A DNA stretch of 64,000 bases from SZUA-442 sp963792405. GTDB taxonomy: Bacteria > Actinomycetota > Acidimicrobiia > Spongiisociales > UBA5794. The notes below the pieces were generated by a model. It saw nothing but the letters and a program-made list of their open reading frames with translations, did not search any database and was not told the DNA's origin. The position numbers and the translations under genes are program-made. Shown piece after piece: positions 8,283-16,987 of the stretch (the stretch's first letter is position 1; each line of letters starts with the position of its first letter). The stretch covers positions 1,488,001 through 1,552,000 of the forward strand of contig CAWBVU010000006.1 of NCBI GenBank assembly GCA_963792405.1, in the 5' to 3' direction.

Positions 8283-9854
8283 CTACTCCCACTCGATCGT
8301 GGCGGGGGGTTTGCTCGAGATGTCGTACGCGACGCGGTTGATGCCCGGCACCTCGTTGATGACGCGTGATGAGACCTTCGCGAGCACGTCGTAGGGGATG
8401 CGCGCCCAGTCGGCGGTCATGGCGTCGTCGCTGGTCACGGCGCGGATGATCAACGGGTAGGCGTAGGTGCGCCCGTCGCCCTGGACGCCGACGCTCTTGA
8501 TGGCGGGCAGCACGCCGAAGGACTGCCAGATCTCGCGCTCCAGGCCGGCCTTGCGCAGCTCGTCGAGGACGACGGCATCGGCGGCGCGGAGGATGTCGAG
8601 GCGCTCCCTCGTGATGTCCCCGATGATGCGCACCGCGAGGCCGGGACCCGGGAACGGCTGGCGCCAGACGATCTCGTCGGGGAGCCCGAGCTCCTCCCCC
8701 ACGGCCCTCACCTCGTCCTTGAACAGGTCACGGAGCGGCTCGATGAGCTCGAAGGCCATGTCGTCCGGTAGACCCCCGACGTTGTGGTGGCTCTTGATCT
8801 TCGCCGCATCCTTCGTGCCGGATTCGATCACGTCCGGGTACAGGGTGCCCTGGACGAGGTAGTGGGCGCCCTCGATGCCCTCTGCGACCTCCTCGAAGAC
8901 CCTGATGAACGTCTCGCCGATGATCTTGCGCTTCTCCTCGGGGTCGGTGACCCCTGCGAGGGCGTCGAGGAAGCGGTCCTCTGCCCTCACGTGGACGAGG
9001 TTCATGTGGAAGTGGCCGCGGAAGGTGTCCTCGACCTGCTCCCCCTCACCGAGGCGCATGAGGCCATGGTCGACGAACACGCACACGAGCTGGTCGCCGA
9101 TCGCCTTGTGCACGATGGCCGCCGCCACGGACGAGTCGACGCCGCCTGACAGGCCGCAGATGGCGATGCCGTCGCCGACGGCCTCGCGGATCGCCTCGAC
9201 CGACTGTTCGATGATGCCGACGTGCGTCCACGTGGGGCGGGCGACGCACACGTGCCAGAGAAACTCCTCGAGCACGCGCTGACCGTGGTCGGTGTGGCGG
9301 ACCTCCGGGTGGAACTGCACGCCGTAGAAGCGGCGGTCGGGATCCTCCATCGCGGCGACGGGGGCATCGGGCGTGCTGGCCGTCACCGCGAAGCCCTCCG
9401 GGGCGGTCGACACGGCGTCGTTGTGGCTCATCCACACCTGCTGGTCGACCGGCTGGCCGGAGAAGAGCGCCGAGCCGTCGTCGAGGACCGTGAGGCGTGC
9501 TGCCCCGAACTCCGACGTCCCGGTGTTCGACACGGTCCCGCCGAGGGTCTTGGCGAGCACCTGGTGCCCGTAGCAGATGCCGAGCACGGGGATCCCGAGG
9601 TCGAGGATCGCGGGATCGAGGTCGTAGGCGTCGTCGGCGTAGACCGAGGCGGGTCCGCCGGACAGGATGATGCCCACAGGGTGCTTCGCCTCGACCTCCG
9701 CGGCCGTGATGTCGCGAGGGACGATCTCGGAGAACACGCGGGCCTCTCGCACCCTTCGGGCGATGAGCTGCGCGTATTGGGCACCGAAGTCGACGACGAG
9801 CACCCTGTCGAAGTCGCCCTCCGATGCGTGGCCGGAGGCGGTCGCGACCGCCAT
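8283..9854 (-). CDS. guaA: GMP synthase (glutamine-hydrolysing)
   Basis: It converts XMP to GMP using glutamine and ATP, the last step of GMP synthesis. The N-terminal class I amidotransferase has its nucleophile in GICYGHQ (Cys94) and the HPEV histidine. The ATP-pyrophosphatase domain has the P-loop SGGVDSS near residue 235. The C-terminal dimerisation domain ends PPATIEWE, the classic GuaA terminus. At 523 residues it is full length. Its ATG overlaps the stop of guaB3 (TGATG), so the two genes are translationally coupled in a guanine-nucleotide operon. Confidence 0.97.
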   Translation of the reverse strand: MAVATASGHASEGDFDRVLVVDFGAQYAQLIARRVREARVFSEIVPRDITAAEVEAKHPVGIILSGGPASVYADDAYDLDPAILDLGIPVLGICYGHQVLAKTLGGTVSNTGTSEFGAARLTVLDDGSALFSGQPVDQQVWMSHNDAVSTAPEGFAVTASTPDAPVAAMEDPDRRFYGVQFHPEVRHTDHGQRVLEEFLWHVCVARPTWTHVGIIEQSVEAIREAVGDGIAICGLSGGVDSSVAAAIVHKAIGDQLVCVFVDHGLMRLGEGEQVEDTFRGHFHMNLVHVRAEDRFLDALAGVTDPEEKRKIIGETFIRVFEEVAEGIEGAHYLVQGTLYPDVIESGTKDAAKIKSHHNVGGLPDDMAFELIEPLRDLFKDEVRAVGEELGLPDEIVWRQPFPGPGLAVRIIGDITRERLDILRAADAVVLDELRKAGLEREIWQSFGVLPAIKSVGVQGDGRTYAYPLIIRAVTSDDAMTADWARIPYDVLAKVSSRVINEVPGINRVAYDISSKPPATIEWE

Positions 9855-11011
9855 CAGCCCATCCCCACGCCCTGGGACCGCTGGAGCTGCTTGCCCTCGG
9901 TCTGGAGGGCGGGGGCGATCATGACCTCGGCCTTCTGGAACTCCTTGACGGTGGCGTATCCCGTGGTGGCCATGGCACCGCGCAACCCCCCGAAGAGGTT
10001 GCGGCGCCCGTCGTTCTCATGTGCCGGTCCGAGGAGGATCTCCTCGATCGTGCCGAGCGTGCCGACCTGGACCCTCGAGCCCCTGGGGAGGGTGGGATGG
10101 AACGTCGCCATGCCCCAGTGGAAGCCTCCCGATGGTGACTCCGAGCTCGCCGCCATCGGCGACCCCAACATCACCGCGTCCGCTCCGCAGGCGATCGCCT
10201 TCGAAACGTCCCCCCCGGTTCGCATGCCACCGTCCGCGATGACATGGACGTACCGTCCGGTCTCCTCGAGATAGGCGGACCGTGCGCCCGCCGCGTCGGC
10301 GATGGCCGTCGCCTGGGGCACGCCGATGCCGAGCACACCGCGTGTGGTGCAGGCCGCGCCGGGCCCCACGCCGACGAGAACGCCGACGGCACCGGTGCGC
10401 ATCAGATGCAGCGCGCCCGAGTAGCTCGCGCACCCGCCGACGATGACGGGCATCTCGACGTCACGGATGAACTGGTACAGGTCGAGCGGCTCCTCACGGG
10501 ACGAGACGTGCTCTGCGGACACCACCGTGCCCTGGATCACGAGGATGTCGAGGCCCCCTGCCTTGGCGTGACCGATGTACTTCGCCACGGTGGCGGGCGT
10601 GAGGCTGCCGCACGACACGACGCCGGCGTCCTTGATCTCGCGGATCCTCTGCGTGATGAGCTCGGGGATGACCGGCGCCGCGTACATCTCCTGCATGCGG
10701 CGAGTCGCCTTCTCCTTGTCGAGCTCGGCGATCTCCTCGTACACCGGGATGGGATCCTCGTACCGGGTCCAGAGGCCCTCGAGGTTGAGGCAGGCGAGGC
10801 CGCCGAGCCGTCCGATCTCGATCGCCGTGGCAGGCGAGACCGCCGAGTCCATGCCCGAAGCCATCATCGGGAGCTCGAAGGTGAATGCGTCGAGCTCCCA
10901 GCTCAGATCGACGTCCTCGGGATCCCTCGTCCTCCTCGACGGCACGATCGCGATGTCGTCGAATCCCCACGCCCGACGACCGGACTTCGCCCTTCCGATC
11001 TCGATCTCCAC
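9854..11011 (-). CDS. guaB3: GuaB3-type IMP dehydrogenase family protein
   Basis: A 385-residue TIM-barrel protein of the IMPDH/GMP reductase superfamily without CBS domains. The catalytic loop Cys is present (GPGAACTTR, Cys221), as are the phosphate-binding ADGGMRTGGD segment and GSPMAA. Actinobacteria usually carry this paralogue beside guaA and a separate classical guaB. Its activity has been debated: it was annotated as an IMPDH relative, while work on a cyanobacterial homologue points to GMP reductase activity. I therefore call the family, not the reaction. It is coupled to guaA. Confidence 0.92.
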   Translation of the reverse strand: MEIEIGRAKSGRRAWGFDDIAIVPSRRTRDPEDVDLSWELDAFTFELPMMASGMDSAVSPATAIEIGRLGGLACLNLEGLWTRYEDPIPVYEEIAELDKEKATRRMQEMYAAPVIPELITQRIREIKDAGVVSCGSLTPATVAKYIGHAKAGGLDILVIQGTVVSAEHVSSREEPLDLYQFIRDVEMPVIVGGCASYSGALHLMRTGAVGVLVGVGPGAACTTRGVLGIGVPQATAIADAAGARSAYLEETGRYVHVIADGGMRTGGDVSKAIACGADAVMLGSPMAASSESPSGGFHWGMATFHPTLPRGSRVQVGTLGTIEEILLGPAHENDGRRNLFGGLRGAMATTGYATVKEFQKAEVMIAPALQTEGKQLQRSQGVGMG

Positions 11012-11123
11012 GAGACAACCTCCACAACGACGCCAGCAATGTCGTGAGCGTAGCGGCCGACAGCCACGACGAGGTTCGTGGCCATGCCCGGTGGGGAGCC
11101 CGCGCCGCGACCCACGCCGTGGC

Positions 11124-12119
11124 TCAGTAGCCCTTGGCGCCCACGGCCGAGCGTACGCCCTTCATGTACTCGGCTGCGAGCTCCCTCGCCCTGATGCCGG
11201 AATCGTGGAGGACGCGGCGCACGTCGTCGTTGGCGATGCCGCGGTAGGTCTCCCTGAACGGGGCGATCTCCTCGATGACGGCATCGGCGACCGCGTCCTT
11301 GAACACGCCGTAGCCAGTTGCGGCATAGTCGGCGACGAGGTCGTCGATCGACCGTCCGGTACACCCCGACATGATGTCGAGCAGGTTCGAGATCCCCGGC
11401 TTCGCCTCGACGTCGTAGCGGACCTCCGGGTCGCTGTCGGTGACAGCCGAGCGGATGCGTTTGCGGATCACGTCCGGGTCGTCGAGGATCGCGATGCGGG
11501 ACCTCGGATTCGGATCCGACTTGGACATCTTGTTGGTCGGCTCCGTCAGGGACATCACACGCGCGGACGTCTCGGGGATGTGCCCCTCGGGGATCGGGAA
11601 GACCTCGCCGAACCGGTTGTTGAAGCGCTCCGCGAGGTCCCTCGTCATCTCCATGTGCTGCCGCTGGTCGTCGCCGATCGGGACGAGGTGTGCGTGGTAG
11701 AGGAGGATGTCGGCGGCCATCAGCACCGGATAGGCGTACAGCCCGAGGTTCGGGGCGACCCCCTGGGCGACCTTGTCCTTGAACTGCGTCATCCTGTTGA
11801 GCACCCCCATCGGGGTCATCGTGCCGAGGATCCAGGCGAGCTCGGCGTGCTCCATCACCTGGCTCTGGGTGTACAGCAGCGACTGCGTCGGGTCGATCCC
11901 GAGGGCGAGGAGCACCTTCGCCGTCTCGATCCGTGCCTTCTCGAGCTCCGCGGGGTCGTAGTCGACCGTCATGGCGTGGAGGTCGACGATGCAGTAGATC
12001 GCGTCGTAGGCGTCCTGGAACCGCACCCAGTTGCGGAACGCCCCGAGGTAGTTGCCAAGGTGGATGTTCCCCGTCGGCTGCACCCCGGAGAAGATCCTGG
12101 GCCTGGCTTCACTGGTCAC
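11124..12119 (-). CDS. trpS: Tryptophanyl-tRNA synthetase
   Basis: It charges tRNA-Trp. The class I signature appears as PTGNIHLGNY near the N-terminus and the KMSKS loop as NKMSKSDP; length (331 residues) fits bacterial TrpS. I chose GTG at 12119 because AGGAG lies 6 bases before it; an ATG at 12134 (MQETTVTSEARP) is the alternative. The open frame continues far upstream, antisense to cimA, but that part is a GC-rich shadow. It lies upstream of guaB3 by 112 bases and is divergent from cimA. Confidence 0.96.
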   Translation of the reverse strand: MTSEARPRIFSGVQPTGNIHLGNYLGAFRNWVRFQDAYDAIYCIVDLHAMTVDYDPAELEKARIETAKVLLALGIDPTQSLLYTQSQVMEHAELAWILGTMTPMGVLNRMTQFKDKVAQGVAPNLGLYAYPVLMAADILLYHAHLVPIGDDQRQHMEMTRDLAERFNNRFGEVFPIPEGHIPETSARVMSLTEPTNKMSKSDPNPRSRIAILDDPDVIRKRIRSAVTDSDPEVRYDVEAKPGISNLLDIMSGCTGRSIDDLVADYAATGYGVFKDAVADAVIEEIAPFRETYRGIANDDVRRVLHDSGIRARELAAEYMKGVRSAVGAKGY

Positions 12120-12198
12120 GGTCGTCTCCTGCATCGCGCCTGCCGACCGCAACGATACCCGCCACCGTCCCGCTTCCCATCCTCGGCGAGACGCCGTT

Positions 12199-12227
12199 TT
12201 GACGCATGGCGTCCGAGCGTGCATACT
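12199..12227 (+). promoter_or_regulatory. Predicted sigma-70-type promoter of the cimA leader
   Basis: TTGACG (12199-12204), a 17-base spacer and CATACT (12222-12227) form a strong housekeeping-type promoter. The expected start point, near 12233-12235, lies only a few bases before the leader-peptide ATG at 12238, so the leader message would be almost leaderless. Confidence 0.7.
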
Positions 12228-12237
12228 CGCCGGTCTG

Positions 12238-12276
12238 ATGGACACCATCACCACGACCGACGTCATCATTACGTGA
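12238..12276 (+). CDS. Ile/Thr-rich leader peptide of cimA
   Basis: A 12-codon ORF encoding MDTITTTDVIIT, with three Ile, five Thr and one Val codon and a TGA stop. It lies just downstream of a good promoter and directly before two stable hairpins and cimA. Its composition matches the regulatory amino acids of isoleucine synthesis, as in classical thr and ilv attenuation leaders. No Shine-Dalgarno is possible if transcription starts near 12234, so translation would begin in leaderless fashion, which actinobacteria do well. Function is inferred from position and composition. Confidence 0.7.
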   Translation: MDTITTTDVIIT

Positions 12277-12302
12277 GCGCACACGTCGAACGACGTGTGC
12301 GC
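12277..12302 (+). promoter_or_regulatory. Leader hairpin directly after the leader-peptide stop
   Basis: GCGCACACGTCG (12277-12288), AA, then CGACGTGTGCGC (12291-12302) is a perfect inverted repeat. It starts at the first base after the leader stop codon. A ribosome at that stop would cover its 5' arm, so its folding should depend on where the leader ribosome is. Confidence 0.65.
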
Positions 12303-12306
12303 GTGT

Positions 12307-12337
12307 GAGCCCTCCGGACCCGGGGGGCTCTTTCCTT
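12307..12337 (+). terminator. Intrinsic terminator / attenuator before cimA
   Basis: GAGCCCTCCGG (12307-12317) pairs with CCGGGGGGCTC (12320-12330), about 10 bp with one G-U pair, followed by the T-rich run TTTCCTT. The cimA ribosome site GGAGG (12338-12342) follows at once, so this terminator can only act on transcripts coming from the leader promoter. Confidence 0.7.
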
Positions 12338-12347
12338 GGAGGCCGCC

Positions 12348-13922
12348 ATGACCACATCCGTCGAGATCTACGACACGACCCTGCGCGACGGCACTCAGCA
12401 GGAGGGGATCTCGCTCACCGCGGGTGACAAGCTTCGGATATGCCGCCTGCTCGACGACCTCGGTGTCGCCTACATCGAGGGCGGATGGCCCGGTGCGAAC
12501 CCCAAGGACGACGAGTTCTTCGCCAGGGCCCGAACAGAGCTCGACCTCGCGAACGCCACCCTCGTCGCCTTCGGGTCGACGCGCCGTGCGGGCACCCGAC
12601 CGGAGGACGACGATCAGGTCGTCGCACTCGCCGAGGCGGGCACGGACGCAGTGTGCCTCGTCGGCAAGGCATGGGACTACCACGTCGAGCATGCGCTCCG
12701 CACCACCCGGGACGAAGCCGTCGCCATGGTGGCCGACACGGTCGCCTTCTTCAGAAACCAGGGCAGGGACGTCTTCTTCGACGCCGAGCACTTCTTCGAC
12801 GGCTACCGCGACAACCCGGACTTCGCCATCGCCGTGCTGCGCGCCGCCCACGAGGCGGGTGCGTCGCGTCTCGTGCTGTGCGACACGAACGGCGGTTTCC
12901 TCAGCCACGAGGTCGAGCGAGTCGTCGGCGACGTCACGGATCGCATCCCCGACGCCACGTTCGGGTGCCACTTCCACAACGACTCCGGCCTGGCCGTGGG
13001 CAACTCGCTGACGGCCGTGCGCACCGGCGTGTACCAGGTCCAGGGCTGCATCAACGGTTACGGGGAGCGCACGGGGAACGCCGACCTGTGCTCGGTGATA
13101 CCGAATCTCTCGCTCAAGATGGGTATCGAGACGATCCCGGCGGATCGCCTGTCCAAGCTCACCCCCGTGTCGCACCACATCGCCGACATCATCAACCTGA
13201 ACCTCGATCCACACCTGCCCTACGTCGGCTCGTCTGCGTTCACGCACAAGGCGGGCCTGCACACGAGCGCACTCGCACGGCGCCCCGATGCCTACGAGCA
13301 CCTCGACCCGTCGGGTATCGGGAACGCCACGCGCGTCGTGGTGTCCGAGCTGGCGGGTCGCTCCACCGTCCTCGCCAAGGCGGAGGCCTCCGGCATCGAC
13401 CTCACCTCGGACCAGGCTCAGGCCGTCGTCGACGAGATCAAGGTCAAGGAGCACGAGGGCTACCAGTACGAGGCCGCCGACGGGTCGTTCGAGCTCCTCG
13501 CGCGCAAGGCGTTGGGGTGGACCCAGCCGTTCTTCGAGCTCGAGTCGTATCGGGTGTTCGTCGAGCACCGCGGCGGCGAGGTGATCGCAGAGGCGACCGT
13601 CAAGGTGCATGTCGGTGACGACCGGGTGGTGTCGACGAGGGAAGGCGACGGCCCTGTCTCCGCACTCGACCGTGCACTCCGCGCCTCACTGAGGGACCGC
13701 TACCCCGTGATCGACACGATCAAGCTCACGGACTACCGGGTGCGCGACCTCGACTCGTCCGACGGGACGAGCGCGCGGGTCAGGGTCCTCACGAACCACT
13801 CGGACGGAGACGGCGAGTGGGGATGCGTCGGCGTCCACAAGAACATCATCGACGCCTCCTGGACCGCCGTCTCCGAGGGGCTCGTCCTCGGCCTGTTGCG
13901 GGCGGAGGACCGCACCGCGTAG
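12348..13922 (+). CDS. cimA: Citramalate synthase (isopropylmalate-synthase family)
   Basis: It condenses pyruvate with acetyl-CoA to (R)-citramalate, entering isoleucine synthesis without threonine. The HMGL-like barrel spans residues 5 to about 270, with YDTTLRDGTQQEGISLT (Arg13, Asp14) and the metal-binding HFHND (His208, His210). The C-terminus (about 400-515) is a LeuA-type allosteric domain. The N-terminal motif and length (524) fit the CimA branch that ends in a LeuA regulatory domain better than LeuA itself, which is the main alternative. The ATG at 12348 follows GGAGG by five bases. An upstream leader peptide and attenuator probably control it. Confidence 0.9.
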   Translation: MTTSVEIYDTTLRDGTQQEGISLTAGDKLRICRLLDDLGVAYIEGGWPGANPKDDEFFARARTELDLANATLVAFGSTRRAGTRPEDDDQVVALAEAGTDAVCLVGKAWDYHVEHALRTTRDEAVAMVADTVAFFRNQGRDVFFDAEHFFDGYRDNPDFAIAVLRAAHEAGASRLVLCDTNGGFLSHEVERVVGDVTDRIPDATFGCHFHNDSGLAVGNSLTAVRTGVYQVQGCINGYGERTGNADLCSVIPNLSLKMGIETIPADRLSKLTPVSHHIADIINLNLDPHLPYVGSSAFTHKAGLHTSALARRPDAYEHLDPSGIGNATRVVVSELAGRSTVLAKAEASGIDLTSDQAQAVVDEIKVKEHEGYQYEAADGSFELLARKALGWTQPFFELESYRVFVEHRGGEVIAEATVKVHVGDDRVVSTREGDGPVSALDRALRASLRDRYPVIDTIKLTDYRVRDLDSSDGTSARVRVLTNHSDGDGEWGCVGVHKNIIDASWTAVSEGLVLGLLRAEDRTA

Positions 13923-14161
13923 CACAGCGGGGACTGCCGGGACCGCGACGTCACCGCACGGCGATCGGAGGGGGATCGGACGACGCCCGCATACGATGGT
14001 GGACGACCAGTCCGGGAGGACAGGTGTCATCGAGGTGTTCGTGTCACGCTCGACGAATCGGCTCATCGGGCGACATCTCCCCCACACGGGCCGAGGCGTT
14101 CAGCCCTCGCCCTGCCGGGGCGTCGGATATGCCATCCTTGGGGCATCGAGCGAGGAGGGGC

Positions 14162-16102
14162 ATGGGACGGTCCATCACACCCGAGGACCTGTGGTCGTTG
14201 AAGCGCGTGGGTCAGCCCGAGCACGTGCCGGGTACGACCTCTGCTGTCGTCCCGGTCGTCGAGTACGGCGAGGACGGCAAGCCCTTCTCGACGATCCACC
14301 TCGTCGATCGCCATGGCGCGACACGCCGGCTCACCTCCCGGGATCGCTCGTCCTCCTCGCCTGCACCATCGCCCGACGGCGGGCGGATCGCCTTCCTCGG
14401 TTCCGTCGGGGACGACCCTTCCCAGGTCTTCGTGATGCGACTCGACGGCGGTGAGGCGATGAAGGTCACCGACTTCCCCCTCGGAGCGAGCCACGTGGCA
14501 TGGGTTCCCGGACGCGAGGCGCTGATCGTCGCCGCTCCGCTCCTGCGGGGCTTCCCCGACGTCGAATCGACGATGGCGGAGAAGGAGGCCCGCGAGGGGA
14601 AGACGCCGCCGGTCGTGACGGAGGACCGGGTCTACCGCCACTGGAAGAAATGGGTGGCGGGGGGGAGGATCGAGCACCTCTTCCGCGTCGACCTCGCCGA
14701 CGAGACGGTCCACCACCTCACCCCCGGCCTCGACCGCCTCATCGACCTCGAGGACGTGTCGGGCTCGATCACGGTGACCCCTGACGGCACGCACGTCGTC
14801 TTCACCCTCGATGATGATCCCGATCCGTGGGAGCACCTGTCGTTCAGCCTGCACCGGGTGCCCGTCGATGGCGGGGACATCGAGCGCATCGCGACGGGTG
14901 AGGCGGCCCAGCAGTACCGGCCACGTGTCTCGCCGAACGGTGAGACCCTCGTCTACGGCGTCCAGTACGAGCGAGCGTATTACGCGGATCTGGTCCGCAT
15001 CGTGGCCCACCACCTGCCCACGGGGACTGAACAGGTCCTCACGTCCGGTTGGGATCGTTCCGCAGGCGGGTGGGAGTTCGTCGGGAACGACGCGATCGTG
15101 TTCCACGCCGAGGACGAGGGGCGTGTTCGCTTGTACACGCTCGACCTCGAGGGAGGGACGCCGATGCCGCAGACGTCCACGGGATCCAACCATGGGCCCC
15201 GGGTCGGCACCGACTGCTTCTGGCATCGGCACGAGAGCATGTCGGCGCCTCCCGAAGTCGCCGTGACGACGGGCGGGCACACGACCGTCATCTCAGGGTT
15301 CAACGACGAGTTGATGGGCGAGCTGGCCATGCGCACCGCCGAGGAGATCCGGTTCCAGGGAGCCGAAGGGCACCAGATCCAGGCCTTCGTGGTCACGCCA
15401 CCCGACTTCGACGAGAGCCGCACGTGGCCCCTCCTCCAGAACGTCCACGGGGGACCGCACAACGGCGTCATGGACAACTGGCACTGGCGTTGGAACCCCC
15501 AGGTGATGGCCGCGGCCGGCTACGTCGTCGTGTCGGTCAACTTCCACGGGTCCTCGTCCTTCGGCGACGCCTTCACGCGTTCCATCCGGGGCCGATGGGG
15601 CGATCAGCCGGCCCAGGACGTCGAGGCGGCGACGGATCACATGCTGTCACTCGGGTACATCGACGAGGAGCGGATGGCGATCGCAGGCGGCTCCTACGGT
15701 GGCTATCTGGTCTCATGGCTCACCGCCGGCACCGATCGCTACGCCGCGTCGATCTGCCATGCAGGCGTGACCGATCTCCTCGGCCAGTATGCGTCCGACC
15801 ACACCGAGGGCAGGGATGTCGCCATGGGTGGCACCCCCTGGGAGGACATGGACGCCGTGCAGCGGTGGTCGCCGATGGCCCACACCCACGACATGGTGAC
15901 CCCGACCCTCGTGATCCACGGCGAGCTGGACTATCGGGTCGTCATCACGCAGGGCCTCGTGCTGTACGGGGCGCTGAAGGCGAAGGGTGTCCCGGCGAGG
16001 CTCGTCTACTACGGCGACGAGGGACACTGGATCGAGAAGCGGGACAACGCGCTGCACTGGTGGGGTGAGTTCCTCGGCTGGCTCGACCGCTGGACCTCCT
16101 GA
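14162..16102 (+). CDS. S9-family peptidase (acylaminoacyl / dipeptidyl peptidase type)
   Basis: A 646-residue two-domain peptidase. Residues about 30-390 form WD40/beta-propeller-like repeats (SPDGGRIAFLG, SPNGETLVYG), and residues about 400-646 an alpha/beta hydrolase. The catalytic triad is visible: Ser511 in GGSYGGY, Asp590 in GELDYRV and His622 in DEGHWIE. There is no signal peptide, so it is probably cytosolic and cleaves short peptides. The ATG at 14162 follows GAGGAGGGG (14152-14160); the longer frame upstream has no ribosome site. It is monocistronic and convergent with the methyltransferase gene. Confidence 0.92.
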   Translation: MGRSITPEDLWSLKRVGQPEHVPGTTSAVVPVVEYGEDGKPFSTIHLVDRHGATRRLTSRDRSSSSPAPSPDGGRIAFLGSVGDDPSQVFVMRLDGGEAMKVTDFPLGASHVAWVPGREALIVAAPLLRGFPDVESTMAEKEAREGKTPPVVTEDRVYRHWKKWVAGGRIEHLFRVDLADETVHHLTPGLDRLIDLEDVSGSITVTPDGTHVVFTLDDDPDPWEHLSFSLHRVPVDGGDIERIATGEAAQQYRPRVSPNGETLVYGVQYERAYYADLVRIVAHHLPTGTEQVLTSGWDRSAGGWEFVGNDAIVFHAEDEGRVRLYTLDLEGGTPMPQTSTGSNHGPRVGTDCFWHRHESMSAPPEVAVTTGGHTTVISGFNDELMGELAMRTAEEIRFQGAEGHQIQAFVVTPPDFDESRTWPLLQNVHGGPHNGVMDNWHWRWNPQVMAAAGYVVVSVNFHGSSSFGDAFTRSIRGRWGDQPAQDVEAATDHMLSLGYIDEERMAIAGGSYGGYLVSWLTAGTDRYAASICHAGVTDLLGQYASDHTEGRDVAMGGTPWEDMDAVQRWSPMAHTHDMVTPTLVIHGELDYRVVITQGLVLYGALKAKGVPARLVYYGDEGHWIEKRDNALHWWGEFLGWLDRWTS

Positions 16103-16161
16103 ACGCCGACGACACCTCCCGGTGGATCCAGGGTTCGGTGTGTGGCGTCGGTGTGTGGTCG

Positions 16162-16878
16162 TCAGCGCGGGAGGTCGAACACGAGATACGGTTCCATCGC
16201 GGTGAGCGACACCACCCGGGTGTCGCGACTGCCACCCGCACTGTCGATCGCATAGCGCAGGCGCAGGGATGTCGACGTCTCGATCTCACGTACCGCGCCA
16301 CCGACGGATGACTGATGGAGCCGAAGGCCGTTCGAGTCCGTCAGCGTGGACCGGAACACGTCGCCCCTGACGAGGTACTTGATCCGTGCTTTCACCTTGG
16401 GCCGTGATCGCAGCTCGCGAGGGGACAGGAGGATGCCGAGCCTGTTCCACGTGCTGACGACGAGGCTCCCCCCTGGGGTGAGAACCCGCTCCACCTCACG
16501 GAACGCGGCGAGCCTCGCCGCAGGGTCGAGCACGTAGTCCATCCCATGGAAGGCGTTGAGCACGACATCGAAGGACTCGTCACGGAAAGGGAGTGCGACG
16601 ATGTCGGCCCCTGCGAGCCGGATCGGCGTGCCTGCGTGATCACCCGCGAACTCGAGGATGGCGCGGGCGTTGATGTCGATCGAGGTGACCGAGGCGACGC
16701 CGAGGGATTCGATCAGCAACGCGGTGCGGCCCGTGGCGCCCGTGCCCACGTCCAGGACGCGGCTCGCCGGATCGAGCAGCTCCGAGAGGATGAGGTGTTC
16801 GGCGGGAACGTCGATCGTGTGCCGGAACACGTGATCGGATGAGTGGCGTTCCGCAGGGTCGAGACGTCGCGCAGGCAC
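16162..16878 (-). CDS. Class I SAM-dependent methyltransferase
   Basis: A 238-residue protein with a Rossmann-type methyltransferase core: motif I VLDVGTGATGRTALL (about residues 42-56), the acidic motif II residue in TSIDIN, and an LPFRDESFDVVLNAFHGMDY motif as in ubiquinone/menaquinone-type methyltransferases. The C-terminal 90 residues are specific and give no substrate clue. The start codon is GTG (VPARRLDP). A single gene; the substrate is unknown. Confidence 0.8.
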   Translation of the reverse strand: MPARRLDPAERHSSDHVFRHTIDVPAEHLILSELLDPASRVLDVGTGATGRTALLIESLGVASVTSIDINARAILEFAGDHAGTPIRLAGADIVALPFRDESFDVVLNAFHGMDYVLDPAARLAAFREVERVLTPGGSLVVSTWNRLGILLSPRELRSRPKVKARIKYLVRGDVFRSTLTDSNGLRLHQSSVGGAVREIETSTSLRLRYAIDSAGGSRDTRVVSLTAMEPYLVFDLPR

Positions 16879-16987
16879 GCGCGGACCCTACCGCACCCCG
16901 GAGGGGCATGGGTCGCCGGCAGGCAGGTCCCGGGTCGGCGCGCGGCACCGACGCAGGACGCAGGTCGTCTCCCCGCGACACCGATCG

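Noticed and set aside
12120..12198. A tryptophan leader or T-box before trpS
   Set aside because: No Trp codons in a short ORF and no T-box motif were seen in the short trpS leader.
11124..13610. An 828-codon minus-strand open frame joining trpS to a long N-terminal part
   Set aside because: The upstream two thirds are antisense to cimA, Arg/Val-rich with no family pattern. The real TrpS start lies at 12119 (or 12134) with a ribosome site.
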